A stretch of DNA of 64,000 nucleotides from NCBI RefSeq assembly GCF_001613065.1, contig NZ_BDBQ01000053.1:1-64000 (forward strand). Reading direction: 5' to 3'. The DNA is from Nocardia miyunensis NBRC 108239 (GTDB taxonomy: Bacteria > Actinomycetota > Actinomycetes > Mycobacteriales > Mycobacteriaceae). This document shows, piece after piece, positions 7,077 through 15,838 of the stretch. Position numbers and translations under genes: made by a program. Positions within the stretch are counted from its first letter, which is position 1. Every line of letters begins with the position of its first letter. The notes beneath the pieces were generated by a model. That model had not been told where the DNA came from. It was given only the letters and a program-made list of their open reading frames with translations, and ran no database searches.

Positions 7077-9197
7077 ATGAGCCTGTCCATCACCGCCGAG
7101 CACCGGGAATTGGCCGCATCCGTACGGGACGTACTGACCGCCCGGGACGCCGCAGGCGCGGCACGCGCCGGACTCGACGACGACACGGTCGCGCAGCCAC
7201 CGTTCTGGAAGGACGTCGTCGAGCTGGGATGGCTGGGGATGGCCGTGGGCGAGGAATTCGGTGGTCAGGGTTTCGGGTTGCCGGAGCTCGCGGTGGTGCT
7301 CGAGGAGTTGGGCCGGGTGGTCGCGCCGGGTGCGTTCCTGCCGACCGCGCTGGCGATCGCGGTGATCGACTCCGCCGCCTCGGATCGAGCGGCGCTGCTA
7401 CCGAGCCTGTGCGACGGGACCGTGTCCGCGGCGGTGGGACTGCACGGCGAGTTACATCGCGACGACGAGGGGAACCTCCACGGCGACGGCGGCCCGGTGC
7501 TCGGCGGCGCGGGGGCCGGGCTGCTGCTACTGGCCGTCGGCGAGGACATGGTGGTGGTGCGTCCGGGCCCTGACGTGCAGTGCCGCCGAACCGAAGGACT
7601 GGACCTCGCACGCAGGTCGGTGCGGGTCGGTTGCACGGCAGCCCGTCCCGTGGCGACGCTGCCGGGCGCACGAAACGCGGCACTGGCGCTGGGCCGGGTG
7701 CTGGCCGCCGCGGAGGCGGTCGGCGGCGCTCGCGCCTGCACCGAACACGCGGTGACCTACGCCCGGCAGCGCGTCCAGTTCGGCCGCACGATCGGCAGCT
7801 TTCAAGCGGTGAAACACCTGTGCGCGCAGATGCTGGCCGATACCGAACTGGCCACGGCGGCGGCATGGGACGCGGCGCGCGCCGCCGCCGAGGGAGGGCC
7901 CCAGGCCGGGTTCGCGGCGGCGGTGGCCGCCGACATCGCGTTGGACGCGTATGTGCATGTGGCCGAACGCAATATCCAGGTGCACGGCGGCATCGGATTC
8001 ACCTGGGAGCACAACGCGCACCTGTACCTGCGCCGCGCACACGCGCTGCGCGCCACGTTCGGCAATGCCGCGCACGATGTGGCCGAGCTGGCGATAGCGG
8101 GCGTGGAACGCTCCCCCGCGCTGGACCTGCCGCCCGAGGCGCAGACCTACCGCGACCAGGCACGCGAGTTCCTCGCGCGGTACCGCGAGACGCCCAAGGC
8201 CGAGCGCCGGTCGCTGCTGGTCCACTCCGGTTACGGCTTCCCGCACTGGCCCGAGCCCTTCGGCCGCGCGGCGGGCCCGGTGGAACAACTGGTCATCGAA
8301 CAGGAACTACGCGATGTGCCCAAGGTGCGGCTCGGCATCGGCGATTGGATCCTGCTGACCCTGGTTCGGCACGGCAACAGCGAGCAGATCGAGCGCTGGC
8401 TGTGGCCGAGCCTCGAGGGCCGGCACGCCTGGTGCCAGCTGTTCAGCGAGCCGGGCGCCGGTTCGGACGCGGCCTCGATCACCACCCGGGCCACGCGAAC
8501 CGACGGCGGCTGGCGGATCACCGGCCAGAAGGTGTGGACCAGCGTCGCGCACCTGTGCGACCGCGGGCTGGCCACCGTACGCACCGATCCGGACGCGCCC
8601 AAACACCTGGGCATCACCGTCCTGGTGATCGACATGCACGCGCCCGGCGTGACCGTGCGACCACTGCGCGAGATGACCGGCGGCACCACATTCAACGAGG
8701 TGTTCCTCGACGATGTCTTCGTACCCGACCAGGACGTGGTGGGCGCGGTGAACGACGGCTGGACGGTCGCCCGCGCGACCCTGGGCAACGAACGAGTCGG
8801 CATCGGCGGCAGCTCTCACGAATACGCACCGCTCGACCGCGCCATCGCCGCGCCGCCCGCCGATCCCGGCCTGCGCCGCGAGATCGGTCATCTGGTCGCC
8901 GAACGACAAGCCATACGGCTGTTGGCATTTCGCAACGCCGCGCGCGCGGTCGCGGGCGGCGATCCCGGTCCCGAAGGCAACATCGCCAAACTCCTGTTCG
9001 GCGAGAATCAGCAACGAGTGTCGGACCTGCTGATGCGTCTCGGCGGAGCCGACGCCGGTCTCGACGGTGACCCGGAGCTGTATTCCAGCGTATTGTTCGT
9101 GCGGGCCCTGACCATCGCGGGCGGCACCTCCGAAGTGGTACGCAATCAGATCGCCGAACGGATACTGGGCCTGCCCCGGGAACCGACCTTCAACTGA
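7077..9197 (+). CDS. Fused two-domain acyl-CoA dehydrogenase (FadE34/FadE6-like)
   Basis: A 706-residue flavoprotein with two acyl-CoA dehydrogenase units in tandem. Residues 1-360 end in the C-terminal helical domain signature (QVHGGIGFTWEHNAHLYLRR); 365-706 hold a full N-to-C unit with the FAD-contacting CQLFSEPGAGSDAAS and WRITGQKVWTS motifs and the TIAGGTSEVVRNQIAERILGLP ending. Such fused enzymes, for example FadE34 of Mycobacterium tuberculosis, dehydrogenate CoA esters of bulky acids; the substrate here is not known. The ATG at 7077 has GGGAG upstream; the open frame extends to 6414 through the tRNA, which is not credible coding. The first half lacks a recognisable FAD-binding middle domain. 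Confidence 0.88.
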   Translation: MSLSITAEHRELAASVRDVLTARDAAGAARAGLDDDTVAQPPFWKDVVELGWLGMAVGEEFGGQGFGLPELAVVLEELGRVVAPGAFLPTALAIAVIDSAASDRAALLPSLCDGTVSAAVGLHGELHRDDEGNLHGDGGPVLGGAGAGLLLLAVGEDMVVVRPGPDVQCRRTEGLDLARRSVRVGCTAARPVATLPGARNAALALGRVLAAAEAVGGARACTEHAVTYARQRVQFGRTIGSFQAVKHLCAQMLADTELATAAAWDAARAAAEGGPQAGFAAAVAADIALDAYVHVAERNIQVHGGIGFTWEHNAHLYLRRAHALRATFGNAAHDVAELAIAGVERSPALDLPPEAQTYRDQAREFLARYRETPKAERRSLLVHSGYGFPHWPEPFGRAAGPVEQLVIEQELRDVPKVRLGIGDWILLTLVRHGNSEQIERWLWPSLEGRHAWCQLFSEPGAGSDAASITTRATRTDGGWRITGQKVWTSVAHLCDRGLATVRTDPDAPKHLGITVLVIDMHAPGVTVRPLREMTGGTTFNEVFLDDVFVPDQDVVGAVNDGWTVARATLGNERVGIGGSSHEYAPLDRAIAAPPADPGLRREIGHLVAERQAIRLLAFRNAARAVAGGDPGPEGNIAKLLFGENQQRVSDLLMRLGGADAGLDGDPELYSSVLFVRALTIAGGTSEVVRNQIAERILGLPREPTFN

Positions 9198-9211
9198 ACC
9201 GGCTCAACTGA

Positions 9212-9292
9212 TGACGGCGCCATGATGAGCGGTCCCAGCGCCGCCGAATCACCGGGCGGATCATCAGTATCGACGGCGGTCGCAGCGCCTGA
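9212..9292 (+). pseudogene. Relic of a short-chain dehydrogenase C-terminus
   Basis: The frame ending at 9292 reads ITGRIISIDGGRSA then stop, which is the standard last segment of classical SDR proteins (substrate-loop end plus the final beta strand, compare ITGQVISVDGG). A stop codon lies in frame at 9212-9214, so at most about 25 codons survive. It sits between the FadE and LysR genes and suggests that an SDR gene was deleted here. Confidence 0.5.
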
Positions 9293-9369
9293 TCCGTGCG
9301 CGGAGACCGCCGCGGCCGGTGCGATACTGTGAACATCTGCTCGACCCATCGGATCCAGGAGGTCCCGCG

Positions 9370-10263
9370 GTGAACTCCAGGGATTTGCGCTATTTCGTCG
9401 TTGCCGCCAAAGAACTGCATTTCACCCGCGCCGCGGAGAGTTTGTTCATCACCCAGCCCGCGTTGAGCAAGCAGATCGCGAGCCTGGAACGCGAGCTGGA
9501 CGCGCGGCTGTTCATCCGCCGACGCGACGGTGTCGCGCTGACGCCCGCGGGCGAGGCGCTGGTGGAGTACGCCCGCCAGATCATCGACCTGGACCAGGAG
9601 GCTCGTCACGCGGTCCGGCGCGCGACCAGCTCCGACCGCACGGTGACGCTGGGATTCTGGCTGGCCCCCGGGCAGGACATGCTCGGAAAGATCATCGAGT
9701 CGTTCTCGGCCGGACATCCCGAGACCACCCTGGAGTTGCGGCGCGGCGATTGGTCCAAGATCGGCGCGGGCGTCGAGTGCGGTGAATCCGATGTCGGCCT
9801 GATCTGGCTGGGACCGGGAAAAAGCCTGCGGGGCTTGAAGTTCCACCGGCTCGGGACCGAACCCATGGTGGTGGCGGTGGCCTCGGGACATCGCCTGGCG
9901 ACATGCGAGGTGCTGTACCCGCAGGACTTGGACGACGAGACCATGTTCATGGTGCCGGCCCCCAGCGCGACGTTCCACGCCCACGGCAAGTACCACCCGC
10001 GCGGTCGCGCCCGCGTCGTCACGACGATCGACGAGACACTGGTCGCCATCGCCAGCGGATTGGGAATCTGCGCGTTCACCGCCTCGGTGGCCCGCTGGTA
10101 CACCCACCCCGGGATCACCCTCGTCCCGTTCGAGGGTTTCGAGCCCGCCGAGTACTGCGTGGTCTGGCGTGAGCAGGACGAGTCGCGGGCGGAGATCCAG
10201 GATCTCATCCACGCGATCGTGCACGCGTGGAATTCGTTCCTCCCGACGACCACCCCGAGCTGA
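9370..10263 (+). CDS. LysR-family transcriptional regulator
   Basis: A 297-residue regulator. The N-terminal winged helix is plain (DLRYFVVAAKELHFTRAAESLFITQPALSKQIASLE), followed by a linker helix and a periplasmic-binding-protein-like effector domain from about residue 90. The GTG at 9370 is chosen because AGGAGG sits just before it at 9358-9363; upstream in-frame codons would add 17 non-conserved residues. It follows the fused FadE gene in the same direction at 172 bp and ends 25 bp from a convergent PucR-type gene. Target genes are unknown; the effector could be an aromatic or fatty acid as in many family members. Confidence 0.88.
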   Translation: MNSRDLRYFVVAAKELHFTRAAESLFITQPALSKQIASLERELDARLFIRRRDGVALTPAGEALVEYARQIIDLDQEARHAVRRATSSDRTVTLGFWLAPGQDMLGKIIESFSAGHPETTLELRRGDWSKIGAGVECGESDVGLIWLGPGKSLRGLKFHRLGTEPMVVAVASGHRLATCEVLYPQDLDDETMFMVPAPSATFHAHGKYHPRGRARVVTTIDETLVAIASGLGICAFTASVARWYTHPGITLVPFEGFEPAEYCVVWREQDESRAEIQDLIHAIVHAWNSFLPTTTPS

Positions 10264-10269
10264 CCTGCG

Positions 10270-10286
10270 CCGGTCCAGCGGACCGG
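10270..10286. terminator. Bidirectional hairpin between convergent regulators
   Basis: CCGGTCC-AGC-GGACCGG, a perfect 7-bp stem with a 3-nt loop, in the 25-bp gap between the stop codons of the LysR and PucR-type genes. No T-run follows, as is common in actinobacteria. Confidence 0.6.
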
Positions 10287-10288
10287 TG

Positions 10289-11398
10289 TCAGAAGTGCCG
10301 CCACGAATGCAGGATGCGGTGCAGCGTGAGCACGAACATCAGGCGCGATCGGCCGTACGGTTTGGTGCAACTGAAGCCGAGCATCCGCTCCGCGCGCTGA
10401 ACCCGGTAGGTCACCGAATTGTGGTGCATGTGAACGACTCTCGCCGCCTGCCGCAGCGACTCCGTCGCCGCCACCGCGAGCAGGGTGTGCAGCATCTCCG
10501 GGCCGGTCTCCTGATACAGCTTGTCGAGCCGCTGCACGTCGGCTACCCGGGCGATCTGATCGGGAGTGAGTTGTTCGGCGAGGATGGTGTACGGACCGAC
10601 CCTCGCGGAGTTCAGAACGACCGCCTCCTCCAGCGGATACGGCCCGGTCGCGTGCGTGCTCGGCACGGCGAAACGCAGTGCGCTGCGGGCTTTTCGCCAC
10701 GCCTCCGGCGCCTGCTCGATTGGGCAGGCGGGGGTGTAGGCGCATCTGATGCCCTCCGGGAGATCCAGGTCCTTCAACGTCGCGAGGTCCCGCGCGAGCA
10801 CCATGTGCACGCGGTCGTCGAGAAGCTGGTGCAGCGAGGTCGAGCGGGCGCGCAGTTGATCGAGCACCGTCCTCGTGCCGTCGTCGGGTCCGGTCAAAGC
10901 GACCATGGTCACGGTCTTTCCGGCGAGCCGGAGCCGACGCTGGGCGGCGAGCCGGTCCTGATCCGACAGCGAGGGGTCGACGACGGATCGCAGGTCGTTG
11001 GTGCGCGAGTGCGTCGTATCGTGCTGCGGGGTCGTGGCGCGAACCGCGATGCCGAGCCGTCGCAGCAGCCTGTCGCGCCGCGGACCGGCGGCATCGCCGT
11101 CGAGTGCGGCCGGATACCTCTCGTCCCGAGCCGGGGCCATCCAGACCGATGTTCCGTCCAGCAGGGTCCGGTGGTGGCTCATCCGCGGCGCCGATTGCGC
11201 GATGGGCTCTTTCTCCGGGGATGCGGCGATCGACGTGCCGTGCGGGGTATCCACCCCGACGCGACACCCGAAAATCGTTGCGCACCTGTCGATCAGCGCC
11301 GGTAGCTCGACCCCGGCCTCGATGAGGTCGTCGAGCGCGTCCATCGCACGGTCGAGGTCTTCGGCGGTCGTGATCGGAGATTGCTGAATTGCGGACAC
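10289..11398 (-). CDS. PucR/CdaR-type transcriptional regulator
   Basis: A 369-residue regulator. The C-terminal 60 residues hold the PucR-type helix-turn-helix (LLAVAATESLRQAARVVHMHHNSVTYRVQRAERMLG), and the middle a degenerate GGDEF-like segment. Such proteins usually activate a neighbouring metabolic gene; the nearest is the divergent P450 at 11594. The GTG at 11398 is favoured because GAGGTG stands six bases before it; the frame continues 36 codons upstream without a binding site. Confidence 0.82.
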   Translation of the reverse strand: MSAIQQSPITTAEDLDRAMDALDDLIEAGVELPALIDRCATIFGCRVGVDTPHGTSIAASPEKEPIAQSAPRMSHHRTLLDGTSVWMAPARDERYPAALDGDAAGPRRDRLLRRLGIAVRATTPQHDTTHSRTNDLRSVVDPSLSDQDRLAAQRRLRLAGKTVTMVALTGPDDGTRTVLDQLRARSTSLHQLLDDRVHMVLARDLATLKDLDLPEGIRCAYTPACPIEQAPEAWRKARSALRFAVPSTHATGPYPLEEAVVLNSARVGPYTILAEQLTPDQIARVADVQRLDKLYQETGPEMLHTLLAVAATESLRQAARVVHMHHNSVTYRVQRAERMLGFSCTKPYGRSRLMFVLTLHRILHSWRHF

Positions 11399-11546
11399 CT
11401 GTTCACCTCGGGAAGACACGGCATGCGTCGCACCGTCCGGTCGTCGCACTGTCCAGAGCGTACGCCCAGCGAATGGCACGACCGATGTTCCTGCGGTCAT
11501 AACCATCGGTTGTCGCGGTGGTTGTTGGACTAATCGTGCCGGTGGG

Positions 11547-11560
11547 CCACAAGCTTGTGG
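11547..11560. promoter_or_regulatory. Perfect 14-bp palindrome, candidate operator
   Basis: CCACAAGCTTGTGG is a perfect palindrome in the 195-bp gap between the divergent PucR-type and P450 genes, 33 bp before the P450 start. Position and symmetry suggest an operator for the P450 gene. Confidence 0.5.
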
Positions 11561-11593
11561 GGTCGGCGTAGTCCGAGGAGAGGAACAACCACG

Positions 11594-12844
11594 GTGAGCT
11601 CAGCGGTCGACGAATTCGTCTACGATCCGTTCGGCAAGGAGGAGATGCGAAATCCCCTGCCATTCTATGAAATCCTCCGCGAGCGCTACCCGGTCTACTA
11701 TATCGAGGCCTACGACATGTTCGTGCTGTCGCGATTCCAGGACGCGTGGGACTTTCTCACGGTGGGAGACAACGTCTTCGTCACGAACGAGGGCAGCGTC
11801 ATCAACCGCGCGGATCTGCTGAACCGCAACAACGGCGCCACGACCGATCCGCCGACCGCTCCCTTTCTCGCGACGCATCTCCAGTTCGGCGCACCGGTGT
11901 ACGAACAGATCCGGCAGGCGCATACCAAGCAGTTGCGGCCCGGTGCCGTGCGCAAACTCGAACCCTTCGTCCGGGAACTGGTGCGCCGCAGGCTGGACCG
12001 GCTGCTGGCCGAGGGAGAGTTCGACCTGGTCCACGAGTTCGGCGGCATGATCTCGGTATCGACCATCTGTCATCTGTTCCACATTCCCCTGGGTCAGGCG
12101 CGCGAGGTCCTGGACACCATCAATGCCGTCACCGCGACCGACGAGGACGGCCACGGTTTCGCCCGGGACCGCGAATTGCAGATGAAGATGCTGGAATTCA
12201 TTCGCCCCCTGGTCGCCGCCCGCCGACAGGAGGGGCCCGACGGGAGCTGGCATCTCGTCGACGGCATGCTCGACCTGCGAGTCGACGGCCGGGAACTGTC
12301 CGACCTCGAAATCGCCGGGAACCTCACGTGCGTACTCGTCGGCGGGACGGAGACGCTGCCCAAGGTCGTCGGCCACGGTTTGTGGGAGCTGGCACGCCGG
12401 CCCGAGCAGCTCGCGCAGGTGCGCGCCGACCTCGACACCAATGCCGGACCGGCGGTGGAGGAAATGCTGCGCTTCTGCGGCCCGGCGCAATGGTTCGGAC
12501 GAACCGCCCGCGTCGAGACCTCCATCGCGGGTCAAGTGATCCGGCCCGGACAGCGAGTGATCTATCTGACGCAGTCCGCCAACCGCGACCCCCGTGAGTT
12601 CCGGGACGCCGACCGGTTCATCTGGAATCGCGACATCCCCCGGACGCTCGCGTTCGGCCGCGGCCAGCACTTCTGTGTCGGCATCCACCTCGCACGTCTG
12701 GAGGCGCGAATCATTGTGCAGGAGTTCCTTTCCCGCGTAACGGATTACGAGATCGACGCCGATGCGGCGGTCCGCAATCCGTCCAGTTTCCAGTGGGGAT
12801 ACAGCCACCTGCCCGTCCGGGTCAAGGAAGTCACCGGCCGGTGA
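11594..12844 (+). CDS. Cytochrome P450
   Basis: A 416-residue soluble bacterial P450. The heme loop is AFGRGQHFCVGIHLAR with the ligand Cys361; the I-helix carries LVGGTETLPK with the conserved acid-Thr pair; the K-helix ExxR lies in VEEMLRFCGPAQWFGR in reduced form, with Glu present but the ExxR Arg shifted (EMLRF). Electrons must come from ferredoxin partners elsewhere. The GTG at 11594 is chosen because AGGAACAACCAC precedes it. It is followed convergently by a TetR gene and lies divergent from a PucR-type regulator, which may control it. Substrate unknown. Confidence 0.9.
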   Translation: MSSAVDEFVYDPFGKEEMRNPLPFYEILRERYPVYYIEAYDMFVLSRFQDAWDFLTVGDNVFVTNEGSVINRADLLNRNNGATTDPPTAPFLATHLQFGAPVYEQIRQAHTKQLRPGAVRKLEPFVRELVRRRLDRLLAEGEFDLVHEFGGMISVSTICHLFHIPLGQAREVLDTINAVTATDEDGHGFARDRELQMKMLEFIRPLVAARRQEGPDGSWHLVDGMLDLRVDGRELSDLEIAGNLTCVLVGGTETLPKVVGHGLWELARRPEQLAQVRADLDTNAGPAVEEMLRFCGPAQWFGRTARVETSIAGQVIRPGQRVIYLTQSANRDPREFRDADRFIWNRDIPRTLAFGRGQHFCVGIHLARLEARIIVQEFLSRVTDYEIDADAAVRNPSSFQWGYSHLPVRVKEVTGR

Positions 12845-12871
12845 GTCGGCGAACGTCGGCTCGGCCCGGTC

Positions 12872-13582
12872 CTAGTGGTCGGCCGTGGCGGCCAATCTCC
12901 GCCGCGCACGGTCGATCAACGCGTCCAGACCCAACTCGAACAGACCGTCCTGCACGAGATCGAGGGAGCGGCCCCCTTCGACCAAGCCGGCCAGAATCGG
13001 CATCGCGTCGGCGTCTATCGCGACTGTGGACCGTTCCGGCAATGGCGATTCCGCGTCCAGATGCGCTATCCGCTCGAGTACCGCGAAACCGCGACTGTGC
13101 AGTGCGAGTGACTGATACGTCTTCAGCGCGTCGTCCGCGGTGAAGCCCGCGTCGACCAGCGTGGCGACGATCGCTTCGATCCGTTCGCCCACGACGTGAT
13201 AGAAGTTCGGCGCGATGCTGGTGCCCACGGCGAGCAGATCGCACAGCACCGGATTCTCCCGGAACAGGTCGCGCATGACTATGAAATGCTCGCGCAAGGA
13301 TTCGTGCCATTCGCCCTCGCCGGTGAACGGCATAGCGATCTCGTACTGCTCCAGCGCGCGTTTTCGCATCGCTTCGAGGATTTCGTCTTTACTGCCGAAG
13401 TAGTTGTACATGCTCATCACGCCGACATCCAGTTTCCTGGCGAGCAATGGCATGCTGAGCTTGTCGACCGATATCTCGGCCGCGAGAGCATACGCTCCGT
13501 TCACGATTTCTTCCGCGGAGATCGAGCCGCGTGGGCGACGACGACGCCTCGGTGTACGAATCTCGCTCGCCGGTCGCCCCAC
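12872..13582 (-). CDS. TetR-family repressor next to an efflux pump
   Basis: About 236 residues. The HTH lies at residues 21-70 (SISAEEIVNGAYALAAE ... VMSMYNYFGSKDEILEAM); the ligand domain is of the TetR_C type seen in tetracycline-repressor relatives. It is divergent from the DHA2-type exporter at 13916, with two matching palindromes between them, the classic arrangement of a drug-responsive repressor and its pump. GTG at 13582 is used because GGGAAGG precedes it; an ATG five codons upstream (13597) lacks a binding site but is possible. Confidence 0.85.
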   Translation of the reverse strand: MGRPASEIRTPRRRRRPRGSISAEEIVNGAYALAAEISVDKLSMPLLARKLDVGVMSMYNYFGSKDEILEAMRKRALEQYEIAMPFTGEGEWHESLREHFIVMRDLFRENPVLCDLLAVGTSIAPNFYHVVGERIEAIVATLVDAGFTADDALKTYQSLALHSRGFAVLERIAHLDAESPLPERSTVAIDADAMPILAGLVEGGRSLDLVQDGLFELGLDALIDRARRRLAATADH

Positions 13583-13745
13583 GATCACCCTTCCCATCCG
13601 CCGCCACTACTGCACATGTTAGCCATCGCGACGAGGCGGACCTCGCAGCCCGGAGGCCGCTGCGCCGCCACCGCACCGCCCGCCGGTGCTCCTGCCCCTG
13701 TCGGGACGTTCCCAGCCACGCACGTCAGATGTTCGACAGCATTAC

Positions 13746-13759
13746 CGTAAGTGCTTACG
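13746..13759. promoter_or_regulatory. TetR operator candidate 1
   Basis: CGTAAG-TG-CTTACG, an inverted repeat with 6-bp arms and a 2-bp centre, in the divergent TetR/MFS intergenic region. A near copy lies 46 bp further right, centre to centre. Confidence 0.7.
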
Positions 13760-13792
13760 TTACAGGGCCCGGCGGTGTATCGTGCATCTGAC

Positions 13793-13804
13793 GTAAGGGC
13801 TTAC
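13793..13804. promoter_or_regulatory. TetR operator candidate 2
   Basis: GTAAG-GG-CTTAC, the same arms as the first site shortened by one base each side. Two such sites between a repressor and its divergent target usually allow autoregulation and pump repression. Confidence 0.7.
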
Positions 13805-13915
13805 TGTAGCACCCCGGCAAACCCCGCGAATTCTGAATCCCTTTGCTGCAGTGGGACTTACCTCATTCATCATCCGCACCGATTCTGTCGATCAGCGCTG
13901 CTTGTCAGGAGTGCC

Positions 13916-15592
13916 ATGTCCACAATTCCCGAAACTCTCCCGCCGGATGGACAGGAGTCGGATACCGGAAGGATGGACGGAACTTCGCGTGTGCGAATTT
14001 TCGCCGTACTCGCGATCATCGTGCTGTACACCGAGGTCACCCCGCTCCAGTTCGTCATGGTATCCGCCGCCCTGCAGAAGATTTCGAAGTCGTTTCCCAC
14101 CGTGGGCGCCAACCTCAACTGGACCGTCATCATCGTCAGCCTGGCGGGCGGGGCCGCGATGCCGCTGCTGGGCAAGATGGGCGATGTCTGGGGTAAGAAA
14201 CGCATCTTCGTGGGCGCCGGCATCTTCTTCGTCATCGGGTGCCTGATCTGCGCGATGACCGACGACTGGACCCTGTTCCTGATCGGACGCGGTCTGTCCG
14301 CACTGGCCCTGCCCACACAGATCCTCGCCTACGGCCTGGTCCGAGATCTGTTGCCGCGCAAATATGTTCCGCTGGGCTTGGGCATCACCGCCGCCGGAGT
14401 GGGTTTCTCGGGCATCCTGGCCCCCGTCATCGGCGGGGTGCTGGTGGACAATTTCGACTGGCATGCCATGTTCTGGTTCCTGGCCATCTTCGCACTCGTC
14501 ATGACACCGATCGTCATCTTCCTGGTCCCGGAGACCAAGGTGCGAGTGCAGGAACGCATCGACCCTCTCGGCGTAATTCTCCTGTCGGGCGGTGTCGCCC
14601 TGATATTGATCTACGTGGACAAGGGCCAGGATTGGGGATGGGGCCGCGCGACCACGCTCGCCTGGCTGATCGCGGGGATAGTGCTGGCCGCATTGTTCTT
14701 CGTTGTCGAATCACGCCTGCGCACCCCGCTGATCGACTTGAAAATTCTGCTGAATCCCCGAGTCGGGATCGTCATGTTGATGGCGCTGTTCGGAATAGTC
14801 ATGCTGACCTACCAGTCCTATGCGATGGGCTATATGACACAAACCCCCGGCGCACACGATTTGCAGGAGACGGTCGCACAGGAAGTGGTCGCGCAAGCAC
14901 ACCAGAGCGCCGGAATCAACCTGCCGATGTCGGCGGTGAAGATATTCTTCGACCCCGGCTATACCTACGGTAACGGCTTCAGCCTCCTGCAATTCGCGGC
15001 GCACATCAGCCTGTTCAACACCGTGGTGGCCATGATCTGCGGTCCCCTGGCCGCGATCCTGGCACGCCGCATCGGCGCCCGGATCCCCGCGATCGCGTCC
15101 CTGGCGGTCATGATCGGCGTCGGCGTGGCCTTCGCTCTGGCGCCCTACGACTGGGGTACCTACGCGGCGCTCAGCGCCGTGATGGGCATCGGGTTCGGAT
15201 TCTTCTACGCGTCCGCGCCCATCCTGCTCGTCGATGCCGTACCCGAGGATCAGCAGGGCATCACCGCCGGAATGTTCGGCATCGCAACAGCTCTGGGCTC
15301 CGGAATCACCCTCTCGGTAGCCGCGGCGCTGCTCGACAACAGTCCCGTGCGGGCACATATCGACGTCATGAGTCGCGCGGTCGCCCAGACCATTCCGCAG
15401 GTCTTCGCCGACAGCGGCTACACCACCTGCTTCTGGTTCGCCACGGCGGCCGCGGTGATCGGACTGGCTTTCGCGCTGCTGCTTCGACACGGTCGCACAC
15501 CCACCACCGGCGGAGCCGTGCTCGCCGGCGAACCGGCGAGCAGCGTCACCACCGACGGATCCGCTGACATCCCGAAATCATCCTCGGAGTAA
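13916..15592 (+). CDS. MFS multidrug transporter, DHA2 type (14 TM)
   Basis: A 558-residue integral membrane protein of the major facilitator superfamily, drug:H+ antiporter-2 type. The first helix starts near residue 24 (VRIFAVLAIIVLYTEV), the loop 2-3 motif A is present as GKMGDVWGKKRIF, and motif C-like glycines follow (GITAAGVGFSGILAPVIGGVLVD). Length and the number of hydrophobic stretches fit 14 helices. A longer external loop lies around residues 310-340. The ATG at 13916 has CAGGAG just before it. It is divergent from a TetR gene and presumably repressed by it; the exported compound is unknown. Confidence 0.9.
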   Translation: MSTIPETLPPDGQESDTGRMDGTSRVRIFAVLAIIVLYTEVTPLQFVMVSAALQKISKSFPTVGANLNWTVIIVSLAGGAAMPLLGKMGDVWGKKRIFVGAGIFFVIGCLICAMTDDWTLFLIGRGLSALALPTQILAYGLVRDLLPRKYVPLGLGITAAGVGFSGILAPVIGGVLVDNFDWHAMFWFLAIFALVMTPIVIFLVPETKVRVQERIDPLGVILLSGGVALILIYVDKGQDWGWGRATTLAWLIAGIVLAALFFVVESRLRTPLIDLKILLNPRVGIVMLMALFGIVMLTYQSYAMGYMTQTPGAHDLQETVAQEVVAQAHQSAGINLPMSAVKIFFDPGYTYGNGFSLLQFAAHISLFNTVVAMICGPLAAILARRIGARIPAIASLAVMIGVGVAFALAPYDWGTYAALSAVMGIGFGFFYASAPILLVDAVPEDQQGITAGMFGIATALGSGITLSVAAALLDNSPVRAHIDVMSRAVAQTIPQVFADSGYTTCFWFATAAAVIGLAFALLLRHGRTPTTGGAVLAGEPASSVTTDGSADIPKSSSE

Positions 15593-15838
15593 GGAGACGC
15601 CGGATTTGCTCGGGCGCGCCCGAACCGGTGCGCCCGAACACACGTAACACAACAGAAGATTCACCCACGGTCACCGATCGAACAGCAGGCGGCGCGTCAT
15701 ATTCGAGCGCCGTCTATTTCTGTTGGAATTCATCGGGCAGCGGCACGGCCACACCATTTAATTAACACCATAAACCGCTGTGAATTTCCCCAGAAAAATT
15801 CCGTATTCTCTGGACTGATTCCCGGCCGACGTTATGCT
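15593..15838. other. 246-bp gap between pump and conservon
   Basis: No gene seen. CGGGCGC at 15615 can pair with GCGCCCG about 12 bases on, a weak terminator candidate for the pump gene; the right part, AT-richer around 15750-15800, is likely the conservon promoter. Confidence 0.35.

Larger units (their letters stand above)
13583..13915. promoter_or_regulatory. 333-bp divergent promoter region, TetR / MFS pump
   Basis: Holds the two palindromes described separately and no credible gene. The pump gene has a long leader (about 110 bp after the second palindrome), in which I see no clear structure. Confidence 0.55.
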
